Positions 1 through 8,110 of a stretch of 64,000 bases of DNA are shown here, piece after piece. The position numbers and the translations under genes were made by a program. The notes beneath the pieces are model-generated. The model searched no databases, was not told where the DNA came from, and worked only from the letters and a program-made list of their open reading frames with translations. The stretch is from positions 1 to 64,000 of the forward strand of contig CANQQV010000008.1 in NCBI GenBank assembly GCA_947626095.1, in the 5' to 3' direction. Positions within the stretch are counted from its first letter, which is position 1. Each line of letters opens with the position of its first letter. The stretch comes from an uncultured Bacilli bacterium (GTDB lineage Bacteria; Bacillota_I; Bacilli_A; RF39; UBA660).

Positions 1-82
1 TTCTCGACAAAGCTTGTCTTTGTTTGTTATCTATAATTAATTAAAAACTGACATTTCTAAAAAATCTTAACATAATTTTGAC

Positions 83-1429
83 TTATTTTAAAACTAATTC
101 TTTGAAACGATCGCCTTTTTCTTGATAATTCTTAAAATATTCATAGCTAGCAGCAGCGGGACTTAATATACAGCTTTTACCCTTTTTAGTAACTTTTTTG
201 GCAGTTTGAACAGCTTCATCAATTGTTTCAGTGTAATAAACGTTTTTATTCTTTAGTTTTTGGCCGATGTCATAACCAGTTTTAGGCATACAAATAAAAT
301 TATTAACTTGGCTATGTTGTAAGAAGGTAATAAACTCAGTATAAGAAATACCCCTATCCATCCCACCAAAGATTAAGGTATCAACGTCTGTTAAAGCTTT
401 TAGAGCTTCTTCAGTAGCTTCAGGAATAGTAGCTAATGTATCAACATAATATTTAACACCTTTAATAGTTTTAATGTATTCGATACGATATGGTAATGAC
501 TTAAAAGAAGCAATAGCAGATAAGATATCTTCATTGGCAATATTAAGTAATTTACCAACGACAAAGGCAACCATAATATTTTCAAGATTATGGTCACCAA
601 GAATATTTCTTTCAAGATTTCTCGTAAAGACTAATTCATCGTGGTAATAGACTTTACCATCAATCATTTTAATTGTAGATTTATGGTCTTTACCAGTTAT
701 ATCAACGGAAATTAGGTGACCTTTTAACTTAGTAGTTTGAACTTTCTTATTAAGATTAGGATTTGATGAACAATAGATACTATAGTCATTTGCTTCTTGG
801 TTAGTAAACATACGCATTTTAATGTCATGATAATGTTTTACAGATAATGCGTGATCAAGATGGTCTTGAAATAAATTTAAAATAATACCTATTTTAGGTG
901 AGATATCTAAGTATTCTAATTGATGAGAAGACATCTCTAGAACATAGTAATCAACATTTTCATTTAAGTCTAAATCAAAGATTGGTTTACCAATATTACC
1001 AGCTAATAAAACTTTATATTTCTTTTTTAAGATTTCGTATATTAAAGATGATGTTGTACTTTTTCCTTTTGTACCAGTTACCCCAATAACTTTATCTTTA
1101 GCAACACTAAGAAGAAGTTCCATTTGGGAACTAATCTTATGATAGAATTTAGTTGTATCTATTTTATTTAAAGATATACCTGGACTTTTAATAATAATGT
1201 CATATTGTTCTAAATTATCTAAATAGTTTACACCACTAATAAAGTTAACATGATTATCGTTAATAAACATCTCTTCATTAGAAGATTTAATATCGGCTTG
1301 GTCGATGATAGTTATTTGTTCGTCTTTTAAATAGTTACGAATAAATTTGTAGGTAGATTTACCTTCGCGACCAAAACCTAAAATAGCTATTTTTTGGTTT
1401 TTTAATTTTTGAATTATTTTATCGATCAT
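83..1429 (-). CDS. murD: UDP-N-acetylmuramoyl-L-alanine:glutamate ligase (MurD, possibly MurD2)
   Basis: Cytoplasmic ATP-dependent Mur ligase that adds glutamate to UDP-MurNAc-L-Ala in peptidoglycan precursor synthesis. The 448-aa length is normal. An N-terminal Rossmann-like domain (ILGFGREGKS, residues 16-25) precedes the Mur-ligase P-loop GTKGKST (119-125) and the central and C-terminal ligase domains, ending in the usual SPAAASYEYF-type segment. It starts inside the 3' end of the upstream murL gene (11-nt overlap), so the two are translationally coupled. Because its partner is a MurL-type epimerase, this MurD may add L-Glu (MurD2 type) instead of D-Glu. That is an inference; I see no residue that proves substrate chirality. 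Confidence 0.93.
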   Translation of the reverse strand: MIDKIIQKLKNQKIAILGFGREGKSTYKFIRNYLKDEQITIIDQADIKSSNEEMFINDNHVNFISGVNYLDNLEQYDIIIKSPGISLNKIDTTKFYHKISSQMELLLSVAKDKVIGVTGTKGKSTTSSLIYEILKKKYKVLLAGNIGKPIFDLDLNENVDYYVLEMSSHQLEYLDISPKIGIILNLFQDHLDHALSVKHYHDIKMRMFTNQEANDYSIYCSSNPNLNKKVQTTKLKGHLISVDITGKDHKSTIKMIDGKVYYHDELVFTRNLERNILGDHNLENIMVAFVVGKLLNIANEDILSAIASFKSLPYRIEYIKTIKGVKYYVDTLATIPEATEEALKALTDVDTLIFGGMDRGISYTEFITFLQHSQVNNFICMPKTGYDIGQKLKNKNVYYTETIDEAVQTAKKVTKKGKSCILSPAAASYEYFKNYQEKGDRFKELVLK

Positions 1430-2747
1430 TTATAGCATCCCTAACTAATTTTATATATTTTTCATCTAAATTATGTTCATTATTCCAATAATTTTCTAAA
1501 GCTAAATTACTTAAATCATGATAATAGTTTTCATAGTAGTATTTAAGAAGAATTGGTAAATTACTTTTATCTAGTTTATTAATTGTTTGATATATAGCAT
1601 AATTGATTTCTTCAAATGTCCCAACACAATCAAATGGTTTAACATTTTCATAACCTAGTAATTCTTTAAATAAAGGTAATAGTTTTTGATCATTAAATAA
1701 GTCTTGGCCAAAGATTGTTACTAGTTTTTTAGGATACAAGAAAGGACTTAGTAAAGAAAAGACAAATAAACATTTAGCACATTTACCACACCAACACCAT
1801 GGTTCACTTTTACTTCCAACATTACAGCTTTTAAATATTTGGTGATATTGAGGATATTTAGAAAATAACATACCAATTTGATATTCAGTTAATGGTCTTA
1901 GAAGAGAAAAATAATTAATTATATTACCTAAATATTCTTTTTGATAGTTGTTAAAATCATTTTCAAATTCAAAAGATTTAGAATATTGGTGATTAACTTT
2001 AGTCCCTTTTACATTAGCTTCATTAGCACTAGATTCATTAGATAAAACAATATTTTTTTTATTATTCAAATAAGCTGTTAAATAAGAAACAAAAGCAACC
2101 ATGGCGGAAAATGGTGTATGACCATTTAGATAACCTTTACTATTTAAATCTAATAAATTATGATCTATAGTTCTTTTTATTTTAATAATATCATGATCTT
2201 CGTAACCAGCAGCATAGGCACAATCAAGCATGACTTTTTTAGGATTGATGATGAATGGTGTTCCTTTAATTAAACTTAGGGTAACACATGAGTCTTTACC
2301 GCCGCCAATAGCGATCATATCCCCTACTCCATTATAATCAATACTTGGCTTAGAACTAGTTGAAGGGCAAATAAATTGAAGAAAATTAGAATAAGATGGA
2401 TGAAGATGATTAACATAGAAAAATTCACCTAAGCCATAATAAAATATTTTTTTAAAGAATGCTTGTTGTTGAGAGTCTAATGAGCCACACTCAATAATAA
2501 AATTGGGGGCACAAGTACTTTTCCAATAACTAATAGCTTCAATCATTCCAATATTAAAAGCTAAAGTATGAAGATAATCTTCATTAAGATTATTATTACT
2601 AAATGGTATTTCTAAACTTGGCTTAAATTCACATAAATTATCAATTGAAAAAGTATAAACTATTTTAATAGTATTATCTTGGAATGTAAGATCATATTTT
2701 TGATATCTAAATGTATTATATTTTTTTATTTCATCTTGATTTAACAT
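1419..2747 (-). CDS. murL: UDP-MurNAc-L-Ala-L-Glu epimerase (MurL)
   Basis: MurL uses ATP to epimerise the terminal L-Glu of UDP-MurNAc-L-Ala-L-Glu to D-Glu (family known from Xanthomonas, paired with MurD2). The 442 aa carry a PP-loop-like GGGKDS at 148-153, a NESSANEANV block at 237-246, NHQYSKSFEFE at 252-262, and a cysteine cluster C318/C320/C323/C326. I recall these blocks as typical of MurL proteins. The gene lies directly upstream of murD and overlaps it by 11 nt, which strongly supports the pairing. RBS GAAAGAGGG precedes the ATG. The identification comes from motif memory and context, not from a search. Confidence 0.8.
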   Translation of the reverse strand: MLNQDEIKKYNTFRYQKYDLTFQDNTIKIVYTFSIDNLCEFKPSLEIPFSNNNLNEDYLHTLAFNIGMIEAISYWKSTCAPNFIIECGSLDSQQQAFFKKIFYYGLGEFFYVNHLHPSYSNFLQFICPSTSSKPSIDYNGVGDMIAIGGGKDSCVTLSLIKGTPFIINPKKVMLDCAYAAGYEDHDIIKIKRTIDHNLLDLNSKGYLNGHTPFSAMVAFVSYLTAYLNNKKNIVLSNESSANEANVKGTKVNHQYSKSFEFENDFNNYQKEYLGNIINYFSLLRPLTEYQIGMLFSKYPQYHQIFKSCNVGSKSEPWCWCGKCAKCLFVFSLLSPFLYPKKLVTIFGQDLFNDQKLLPLFKELLGYENVKPFDCVGTFEEINYAIYQTINKLDKSNLPILLKYYYENYYHDLSNLALENYWNNEHNLDEKYIKLVRDAINDR

Positions 2748-2815
2748 TTTAATCCCTCTTTCAAATTATATCACTTTATATTATATTTATAAATTCTCTT
2801 TACTTTTACTAGACT

Positions 2816-2839
2816 TAAAAAACCGATTATTATCGGTTT
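2816..2839 (-). terminator. Rho-independent terminator after the 572-aa membrane protein
   Basis: On the minus strand a hairpin (AAACCGAT / ATCGGTTT) is followed by T residues and begins at the stop codon of the 2839-4557 gene. Confidence 0.75.
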
Positions 2840-4557
2840 TATTTAGAAGATATAGAATTGAAAATGCTTTGATAGAAATTTTCACAGATATGGTTATCAT
2901 CTTCATATTCCATTTTATATTCAAATAACAATATCTTATCGTTTTTCTTAGTAACATGGAAATATATTTGATTGTCGTTTTTACTAGAAGTAAATGTTTG
3001 CCATGTAATATTGTTATTGGTTATAGTATTAATACCTTCAGTCTCACTACGAGTATAATAGTAAGATATTGATTTAATTAAATCATTTTCATCTTTGTAG
3101 CCTTTGACAGCATTAAATGATAAAGTACATTTATTGTTACTATATTCTACTTTTGGTTTCTCTTCTTTTGGCTTTTCTTCTTGATTTGAAGAATCGTTTT
3201 CGGTTTTTTTGTCATCAGATTGATTTTGATCTTTTTCGGGTTCATCTTCTTCTACTGGTAATGGAACTCTGTATATATAAGTAAATGTTTGACCTTCTTT
3301 AGTAAATTCTTTAGGAATGGTAATATTAAAGTTATCTTCAATATTGTATTCCTCGTAAGTTAGGTCACCATTATAACCAGTAACTCCTTTACTATCTTCG
3401 TTGATAACTGGTTCATTATTTTCCGGCAACAAATTAAGTAGGTCTTTATAATCAAGTGAAACACCAATGATAAAGACTGCTAGACCATAAACTATTGTAG
3501 CTAAAAGAGCTATTAAGAAATTGGTACCACCTTTTTTCTTAGCCATAACTGATAATTCATATTGATTTTTTTTGATATTGTGCTTATGAAGAATTTTAAC
3601 TCTGGTCTTAACAATACCAATATATAAATGATTGACAATTAAAGCAAGAATTAAACGATAGATAAATAGACCAATAAAGGAAAATGGTGTTGGGACAATA
3701 ATTAAAATAGCAAGTTCAATAACTAAAGCAAGTAAACCGAAAACATATAATTTACGGTAAATAAAATATATACCACCAAATAATAAAGCATAGAAAGAAA
3801 ATGGAGCCATAGTAATTTTAGTAAAAGCTGGACCAACATATTCTTTACTTACTTTTACTTCATCAATCTCAGGATATTGTTCATTAAAATTATTATATAT
3901 ACTTGGAGCACTGTTAATTGCTGGAGCTGGTGGTTCTACCGCTTTATTGCTTGCTGGTTCGTAGTTACGTGGTTGAATAAAACGATTATTTTCCACAATT
4001 TCTTTTGGCGCATCTTCACCGACTATCGTATTTACTCCTAGCCCACCCATACTAAGGGGTTGAGAATTCATCCAACTTTGATAATTGTCATTAGGATTTG
4101 GTGGGGTTGGATTGGGATTATTTTGATTCACATTAGGGTTTACTGGCCGAGGATTAATATTATTTTGATTGTAATTAAATTGTTGAGGATTTGGTTGTGG
4201 TGGCATTGGGGCTTGAGGAACAGGAGCCGCTGGAGTTTGATTATAGGTGGTTCCATTAACACCATCCATTAAAGTTTCAATTTTATCGTCAAATAAATCC
4301 AAAACTTCTGGTGATTGAGAAATGCTTGGACTATTATTTAATTGATTATTGTTATTATTGTTATTGCCAACACCCCAAGTTGTTCTACTAATGAATTGAC
4401 TATTAGCAGTATTAGAAGTTTCGGAATTAACTTCATTTATATTATTATTAAATAAATCAGCAGGAAAAAACTTATTAGTTACAGAACGTGTAGGAATTGA
4501 GTTATTATTAGGTACTTGATTATTAAATTGAGAATTAAAATTATCTCCATTGTTCAT
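2839..4557 (-). CDS. Asn/Pro/Gln-rich multi-pass membrane protein with extracellular C-terminal domain
   Basis: Function unknown. The first ~240 residues are low-complexity Asn/Pro/Gln-rich and probably disordered and cytoplasmic. Several hydrophobic segments (about 250-317) and a further TM helix (about 343-370) follow. Then comes a Glu/Asp/Lys-rich linker (about 425-475, EEKPKEEKPK type) and a C-terminal domain of about 100 residues with two cysteines (CTLSF and HICENF). That tail resembles the C-terminal domains of the zinc-ribbon proteins at 8111-9220 and 9225-10196 (Cys-x-[LI]-S opening, a TW/PWQ-type strand, a final Cys-x-x-F/Y helix). I infer one family of envelope proteins. RBS GAGGTG precedes the ATG. 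Confidence 0.85.
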   Translation of the reverse strand: MNNGDNFNSQFNNQVPNNNSIPTRSVTNKFFPADLFNNNINEVNSETSNTANSQFISRTTWGVGNNNNNNNQLNNSPSISQSPEVLDLFDDKIETLMDGVNGTTYNQTPAAPVPQAPMPPQPNPQQFNYNQNNINPRPVNPNVNQNNPNPTPPNPNDNYQSWMNSQPLSMGGLGVNTIVGEDAPKEIVENNRFIQPRNYEPASNKAVEPPAPAINSAPSIYNNFNEQYPEIDEVKVSKEYVGPAFTKITMAPFSFYALLFGGIYFIYRKLYVFGLLALVIELAILIIVPTPFSFIGLFIYRLILALIVNHLYIGIVKTRVKILHKHNIKKNQYELSVMAKKKGGTNFLIALLATIVYGLAVFIIGVSLDYKDLLNLLPENNEPVINEDSKGVTGYNGDLTYEEYNIEDNFNITIPKEFTKEGQTFTYIYRVPLPVEEDEPEKDQNQSDDKKTENDSSNQEEKPKEEKPKVEYSNNKCTLSFNAVKGYKDENDLIKSISYYYTRSETEGINTITNNNITWQTFTSSKNDNQIYFHVTKKNDKILLFEYKMEYEDDNHICENFYQSIFNSISSK

Positions 4558-4652
4558 AAGCCTACACCTCTATCATAATGATAACATTATTTAAAGCCTA
4601 TGTAAATTTTAAAAATTTATAATTTTAAGCCTAAATGTAAAGTATTATAAAA

Positions 4653-4678
4653 AGAGTTACTTGTTATTATTTAACTCT
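4653..4678 (-). terminator. Terminator overlapping the DUF1003 stop
   Basis: AGAGTTA / TAACTCT stem followed by a T-run on the minus strand, partly inside the end of the 4657-5166 gene. Confidence 0.65.
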
Positions 4679-5166
4679 TTAATCTGTTTTTCAAGGTCTT
4701 TTTGTCTTTTTAATATCTCATCTATTTTATCATGAAGTTCTTCAATGATTAATTCGGTTTTTAAGTCAGTTTTATAATCGTTTTTGTTTCTTAAACTATC
4801 TTTTTTGGCTTGACGATTTTGACTCATCATAATTACAGGTGCTTGTAAAGCAGCAATACATGATAATAATAAATTTAATAAGATAAAAGGAAATGGATCA
4901 AGAGCATTAACTAAAATAACCCCATTTATAACAATCCATCCGATTAAGAATAGAGAAAAACCAATGATAAAATGCCAACTACCAGCTATTGCTGTTAGTT
5001 TATCAGCGATTTTATCACCAATGGTCATGTTTTCTTCATCCATCTTATCTACATCAACACTTATTGGATTATCAACTAACATGTCTAATAATTCATCTTC
5101 ACTTTGTTTGTCTATATCTTGGTTTAATAACATTTTAACAATTTCTCTTTTATTCACATTTTTCAT
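4657..5166 (-). CDS. DUF1003 family membrane protein
   Basis: 169-aa protein matching the DUF1003 pattern: a short soluble N-terminus, a GDKIADKLT lead into two transmembrane helices (about 60-105, including the conserved WHFIIGF and FILLNL segments), a QAPVIMMSQNRQ motif just after the second helix, and a C-terminal coiled coil (about 115-169). DUF1003 proteins are integral membrane proteins of unknown function. It is monocistronic between terminators, with RBS AGGTGATA before the ATG. Confidence 0.85.
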   Translation of the reverse strand: MKNVNKREIVKMLLNQDIDKQSEDELLDMLVDNPISVDVDKMDEENMTIGDKIADKLTAIAGSWHFIIGFSLFLIGWIVINGVILVNALDPFPFILLNLLLSCIAALQAPVIMMSQNRQAKKDSLRNKNDYKTDLKTELIIEELHDKIDEILKRQKDLEKQIKELNNNK

Positions 5167-5229
5167 ATTATCACCTATATTTATTATTATACTACTATTG
5201 TAAAACTATAGATAAAAAAGCATAAAAAA

Positions 5230-5255
5230 AGTGTATGTATTAAATGCATACACTT
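5230..5255 (-). terminator. Terminator after the HExxH protein
   Basis: Strong stem AGTGTATG / CATACACT followed by seven T on the minus strand. Confidence 0.8.
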
Positions 5256-5264
5256 TAAAAGTTA

Positions 5265-6365
5265 TTAAGAATTATTTTGAGATGCTCTAAGACGTATTGC
5301 TTCGATATCATTATTGCTAAAGTAAGCTGAGTATTCTAATTGCATTTGATTCCATATTCCATTAAAATTACTAACAATTCTAACAGCTCCTTCTGGATCA
5401 ATAAGACCATGTTCTAAATAATAATCAATTTTTTTATTTAAGAAATCAGGTAAGATATTCATAATACGTTTTATTTCTTCACTAGGAATATCTTGTTTTC
5501 TTTTACAAGACATAAACAATCTATCTAAATATTCACAAAATATTCTGTAAGCTCCTTGTCCCATGAATTTATCAAATTTAGATTCAATGTGTAATGGATC
5601 AAATAAGATACCATATAAGAAGTCGTTGGCTCTATATCTTTCGCCATTATTCATTTCTGTAACAAGAGAAAATATATCTCCACCATTATTAATAACATTT
5701 TGATAATTTACATTGCCATTGTTAGAAAATGCGGCAATTGCTAGTCTAGTTATTGAAGTAAACATTGAATAACCAGTTGTAGCATCATTCCACTCATCAT
5801 ACTTCGTAGTTAAAATTTCATCAACTGTTGGGCTATAAGGATTATCAAAAGTGTTTATAGCCATAGTCGTAATTATATCCATCATGGTTTCATTAAACAT
5901 CTTACCATAATGATGTTGACCGACTAATTCACCGGTTGTTGGATCACTTTCTTTTATCAATCCCATATGGTTTTCACATTTAATACCGTCTTTTATAATA
6001 CCATTGGGACGACTAGAAAAGATTAATGGTAAAATATCAGCAAAGGCATGGCAAAATTCATGAGCCCCTTCGTGCTTAATAAAGTCATATTGATCACTTG
6101 TTGCGCCAATATAACCTAACATTTCAATAATTAGTTTATTGTCACTGGTATCCAAACGACAAACTCCTGGAGTTGCATGGCTTAAATACTCAGTTGTTGT
6201 TCCTTGTGGAAATATATTGACTTGTTTTACCATAATTTCTAATAATTCTTTAAATTTAGCAATTTGTTCTTGATTGTTTATTCCAAAAACTAAAGCAGAT
6301 AGATAATTAACTGAGTTTTCAATTAATTCTTTATCTTTGTTTGATGCACAATAAAATTTAGTCAC
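5265..6365 (-). CDS. Putative zincin-like protein with HExxH motif, unknown family
   Basis: I do not recognise this 366-aa family. It has no signal peptide or TM helix, so it is probably cytoplasmic. The clearest feature is HEFCH at residues 102-106 (HExxH zincin signature), preceded by H98-E99. A conserved-looking GMLIKESDPTTGELVG-type stretch and a C-terminal helical part follow. This suggests a metallopeptidase-like fold, but the third metal ligand cannot be assigned by eye. Translation starts at GTG with RBS GAGGGG eight bases upstream. The gene stands alone between terminators and intergenic gaps. Confidence 0.75.
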   Translation of the reverse strand: MTKFYCASNKDKELIENSVNYLSALVFGINNQEQIAKFKELLEIMVKQVNIFPQGTTTEYLSHATPGVCRLDTSDNKLIIEMLGYIGATSDQYDFIKHEGAHEFCHAFADILPLIFSSRPNGIIKDGIKCENHMGLIKESDPTTGELVGQHHYGKMFNETMMDIITTMAINTFDNPYSPTVDEILTTKYDEWNDATTGYSMFTSITRLAIAAFSNNGNVNYQNVINNGGDIFSLVTEMNNGERYRANDFLYGILFDPLHIESKFDKFMGQGAYRIFCEYLDRLFMSCKRKQDIPSEEIKRIMNILPDFLNKKIDYYLEHGLIDPEGAVRIVSNFNGIWNQMQLEYSAYFSNNDIEAIRLRASQNNS

Positions 6366-6441
6366 TTTTTTGTCCCCTCTTTTATGGCATTTATACTACC
6401 ATGTCTCACATAACAAGTCAAATTTAAATGAAATTATAATT

Positions 6442-6870
6442 TTAATTATTAGAGGCAATATTCTTGATTTTCTCACCATATTTCTTCATTATTTCTGCGC
6501 TAAAATCAAAAGAAAATTGCTCGAGATATTCAATAATTAAATCGATATGTTTATCAAAAGCCAAGTCATCTTTTATATTTTTCAAGTATTTGGCTACCAT
6601 TTTATCAGTATTAACTCTTTCAACATAGAAACATAGTAAGTTATTATCACCAAGATATTCTTTACCAGCTTTAACTATTGAAAGTAAATATTCACGGCTT
6701 GCATTAGGGCCAGTAAATCCACTATTAAACATTATAAGGACACAACCAATAAAAATTTTATCAGTTCCATCACTAGGAAATGTTTTTTGAGTAAATTCTT
6801 TTAATTTTTCAATTGATTTTGAATTAGTATATTCTTCAGAAAATGTTTGTAAAAACTTATTAATAATCAT
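6442..6870 (-). CDS. Hypothetical helical cytoplasmic protein
   Basis: 142-aa protein with no recognisable family, signal peptide or TM segment; it looks mainly alpha-helical and charged. The ATG at 6870 is chosen because RBS AAGGTGG lies eight bases upstream; an upstream GTG (6882) would overlap that RBS. It lies 72 nt upstream of the HExxH gene and may be cotranscribed with it, as there is no terminator between them. Confidence 0.65.
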   Translation of the reverse strand: MIINKFLQTFSEEYTNSKSIEKLKEFTQKTFPSDGTDKIFIGCVLIMFNSGFTGPNASREYLLSIVKAGKEYLGDNNLLCFYVERVNTDKMVAKYLKNIKDDLAFDKHIDLIIEYLEQFSFDFSAEIMKKYGEKIKNIASNN

Positions 6871-6940
6871 TTTGTTTACCACCTTTTTTTATAATAGAAC
6901 ATGTTTAAACTTAACATGACGAATTTATGATAATATAAAA

Positions 6941-6962
6941 AAGACCTTTTTACAAGGCCTTT
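6941..6962 (-). terminator. Terminator of the tRNA operon
   Basis: AAGGCCTT / AAGGTCTT hairpin plus T-run on the minus strand, 37 nt downstream of tRNA-Leu. A second small hairpin (ACTCGAT/ATTCGAGT) lies between it and the tRNA. Confidence 0.7.
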
Positions 6963-6998
6963 TCTATTTTACTCGAATTATCGAGTTAATATTCAAAT

Positions 6999-7084
6999 AT
7001 GGTGCAGGTGAAGGGACTTGAACCCCCACTCCGTAAGGAACTAGATCCTAAGTCTAGCGCGTCTACCAATTTCGCCACACCTGC
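6999..7084 (-). tRNA. tRNA-Leu (anticodon TAG)
   Basis: 86-nt cloverleaf with encoded CCA. The acceptor stem GCAGGTG/CACCTGC is perfect. The anticodon loop CTTAGGA (anticodon TAG) sits on a CTAGA/TCTAG stem. A long class II variable arm and a GGTTCAAGTCC T-arm are present. It is the second gene of a two-tRNA operon. Confidence 0.95.
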
Positions 7085-7092
7085 ATTATAAA

Positions 7093-7169
7093 TGGTGGAC
7101 CTCGTAGGACTCGAACCTACGACCGCCCGGTTATGAGCCGGATGCTCTAACCAACTGAGCTAGAGGTCC
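7093..7169 (-). tRNA. tRNA with CAT anticodon, probably tRNA-Ile2 (alternatively elongator Met)
   Basis: 77-nt cloverleaf with encoded CCA, acceptor stem GGACCTC/GAGGTCC, anticodon loop CTCATAA, and T-arm GGTTCGAGTCC. The acceptor and D-arm resemble Firmicutes/Mollicutes tRNA-Ile2, in which TilS converts the CAT anticodon to lysidine. An elongator tRNA-Met cannot be excluded by eye. It lacks the three consecutive G:C pairs of the initiator anticodon stem, so it is not tRNA-fMet. Confidence 0.85.
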
Positions 7170-7181
7170 ATCGACCATTTA

Positions 7182-7210
7182 ATCATAGCATATATAGGCA
7201 ATTAATGCAA
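7182..7210 (-). promoter_or_regulatory. Sigma-A promoter of the tRNA operon
   Basis: Minus-strand TTGCAT (7205-7210), a 17-bp spacer and TATGAT (7182-7187), 12 bp before the first tRNA. Confidence 0.7.
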
Positions 7211-7295
7211 TATATAAATTTTTAAAATTGAAAAATGTATGCTACCGTGTATACTACCGTAAAAATTTTAAATAAAATAAATTATGGTTATTTTG

Positions 7296-8048
7296 TTAAA
7301 AAAGAGCAATATTAGCAAAAAAGACAATTAGTAAGATAAATACAACATCGACAAAAATAAAATTACCTTTTTTATCAAATTCTTTACCACATAATTTGCT
7401 AACAAAAATAAAGATAGCATAAAATAAATTAAACAGAACAAACCCAACTAAGGAAATCGTTAAACAAATAATTCCGGCATTTAAGCTAGTAATGTTATTA
7501 AAAGCTTGGAGAGTAAAACTAATACCACTTACCATACCAATAGTTATAGCGATAAAGATAGCAACTATTGAAACAATATCAATCATATTACGATCATAGC
7601 GATTTTTTAAATCTTTAACGTTATTATTTAGTTTAACAAAGTCTTCATTACTACGATCAAAAACATCTTTTAATAATCTTATTTTAAAACCATCACTAAT
7701 CATATTCTTAGTACTTATATTAGCTTTTTCAATACGGTCCATTGTATCATAATAATTATACATACTAACTAAGTCTTCACGATGAACTTCCATTTCAATT
7801 GATTTAAGCATATTATCATAAATATTATCTTCTAGGAGTATAGATTCACAGTAATAGCATATTTTCTTTAAGTTAGCTGTGAACATACCATTATCGTTTT
7901 TATAATATTCATAAATAAATCTTTCACGAGCATCATTATCTTTTAAAAAATAAAGTAAGTCAAAAGCGACAATAAAACAGACAACATTAGTGCCATTTCC
8001 CCCATTTTCTAGTCTTTTTATTTTTTCTAACATATCTTCTAGATTCAT
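7296..8048 (-). CDS. Hypothetical membrane protein, soluble N-domain plus C-terminal TM helices
   Basis: 250-aa protein of unknown family. Residues 1 to about 150 are soluble, helical and charged. The C-terminal third has three or four hydrophobic segments (about 155-182, 192-215, 230-250). RBS AAGGAAGTGA precedes the ATG. It lies just downstream of the zinc-ribbon gene at 8111, separated by a weak hairpin, and may belong to the same functional cluster. Confidence 0.75.
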   Translation of the reverse strand: MNLEDMLEKIKRLENGGNGTNVVCFIVAFDLLYFLKDNDARERFIYEYYKNDNGMFTANLKKICYYCESILLEDNIYDNMLKSIEMEVHREDLVSMYNYYDTMDRIEKANISTKNMISDGFKIRLLKDVFDRSNEDFVKLNNNVKDLKNRYDRNMIDIVSIVAIFIAITIGMVSGISFTLQAFNNITSLNAGIICLTISLVGFVLFNLFYAIFIFVSKLCGKEFDKKGNFIFVDVVFILLIVFFANIALF

Positions 8049-8087
8049 TGTATCACTTCCTTGAAACTAGTATATCACAAAATAAAA

Positions 8088-8104
8088 AGTACCAAAAGGT
8101 ACTT
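8088..8104 (-). terminator. Weak terminator-like hairpin
   Basis: AAGTACC / GGTACTT stem followed by TTTTTATTTT on the minus strand, after the 8111-9220 gene. Confidence 0.55.
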
Positions 8105-8110
8105 ATTTAA

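Noticed and set aside
1-82. Short hairpin GACAA/TTGTC near the window edge
   Set aside because: The 5-bp stem is too weak to call a terminator, and the neighbouring sequence is outside the window.
4060-4272. Plus-strand open frame opposite the Asn/Pro-rich protein
   Set aside because: It is a shadow of the repetitive coding region and has no RBS.
7093-7169. Initiator tRNA-Met
   Set aside because: The anticodon stem lacks the three successive G:C pairs of initiator tRNA.
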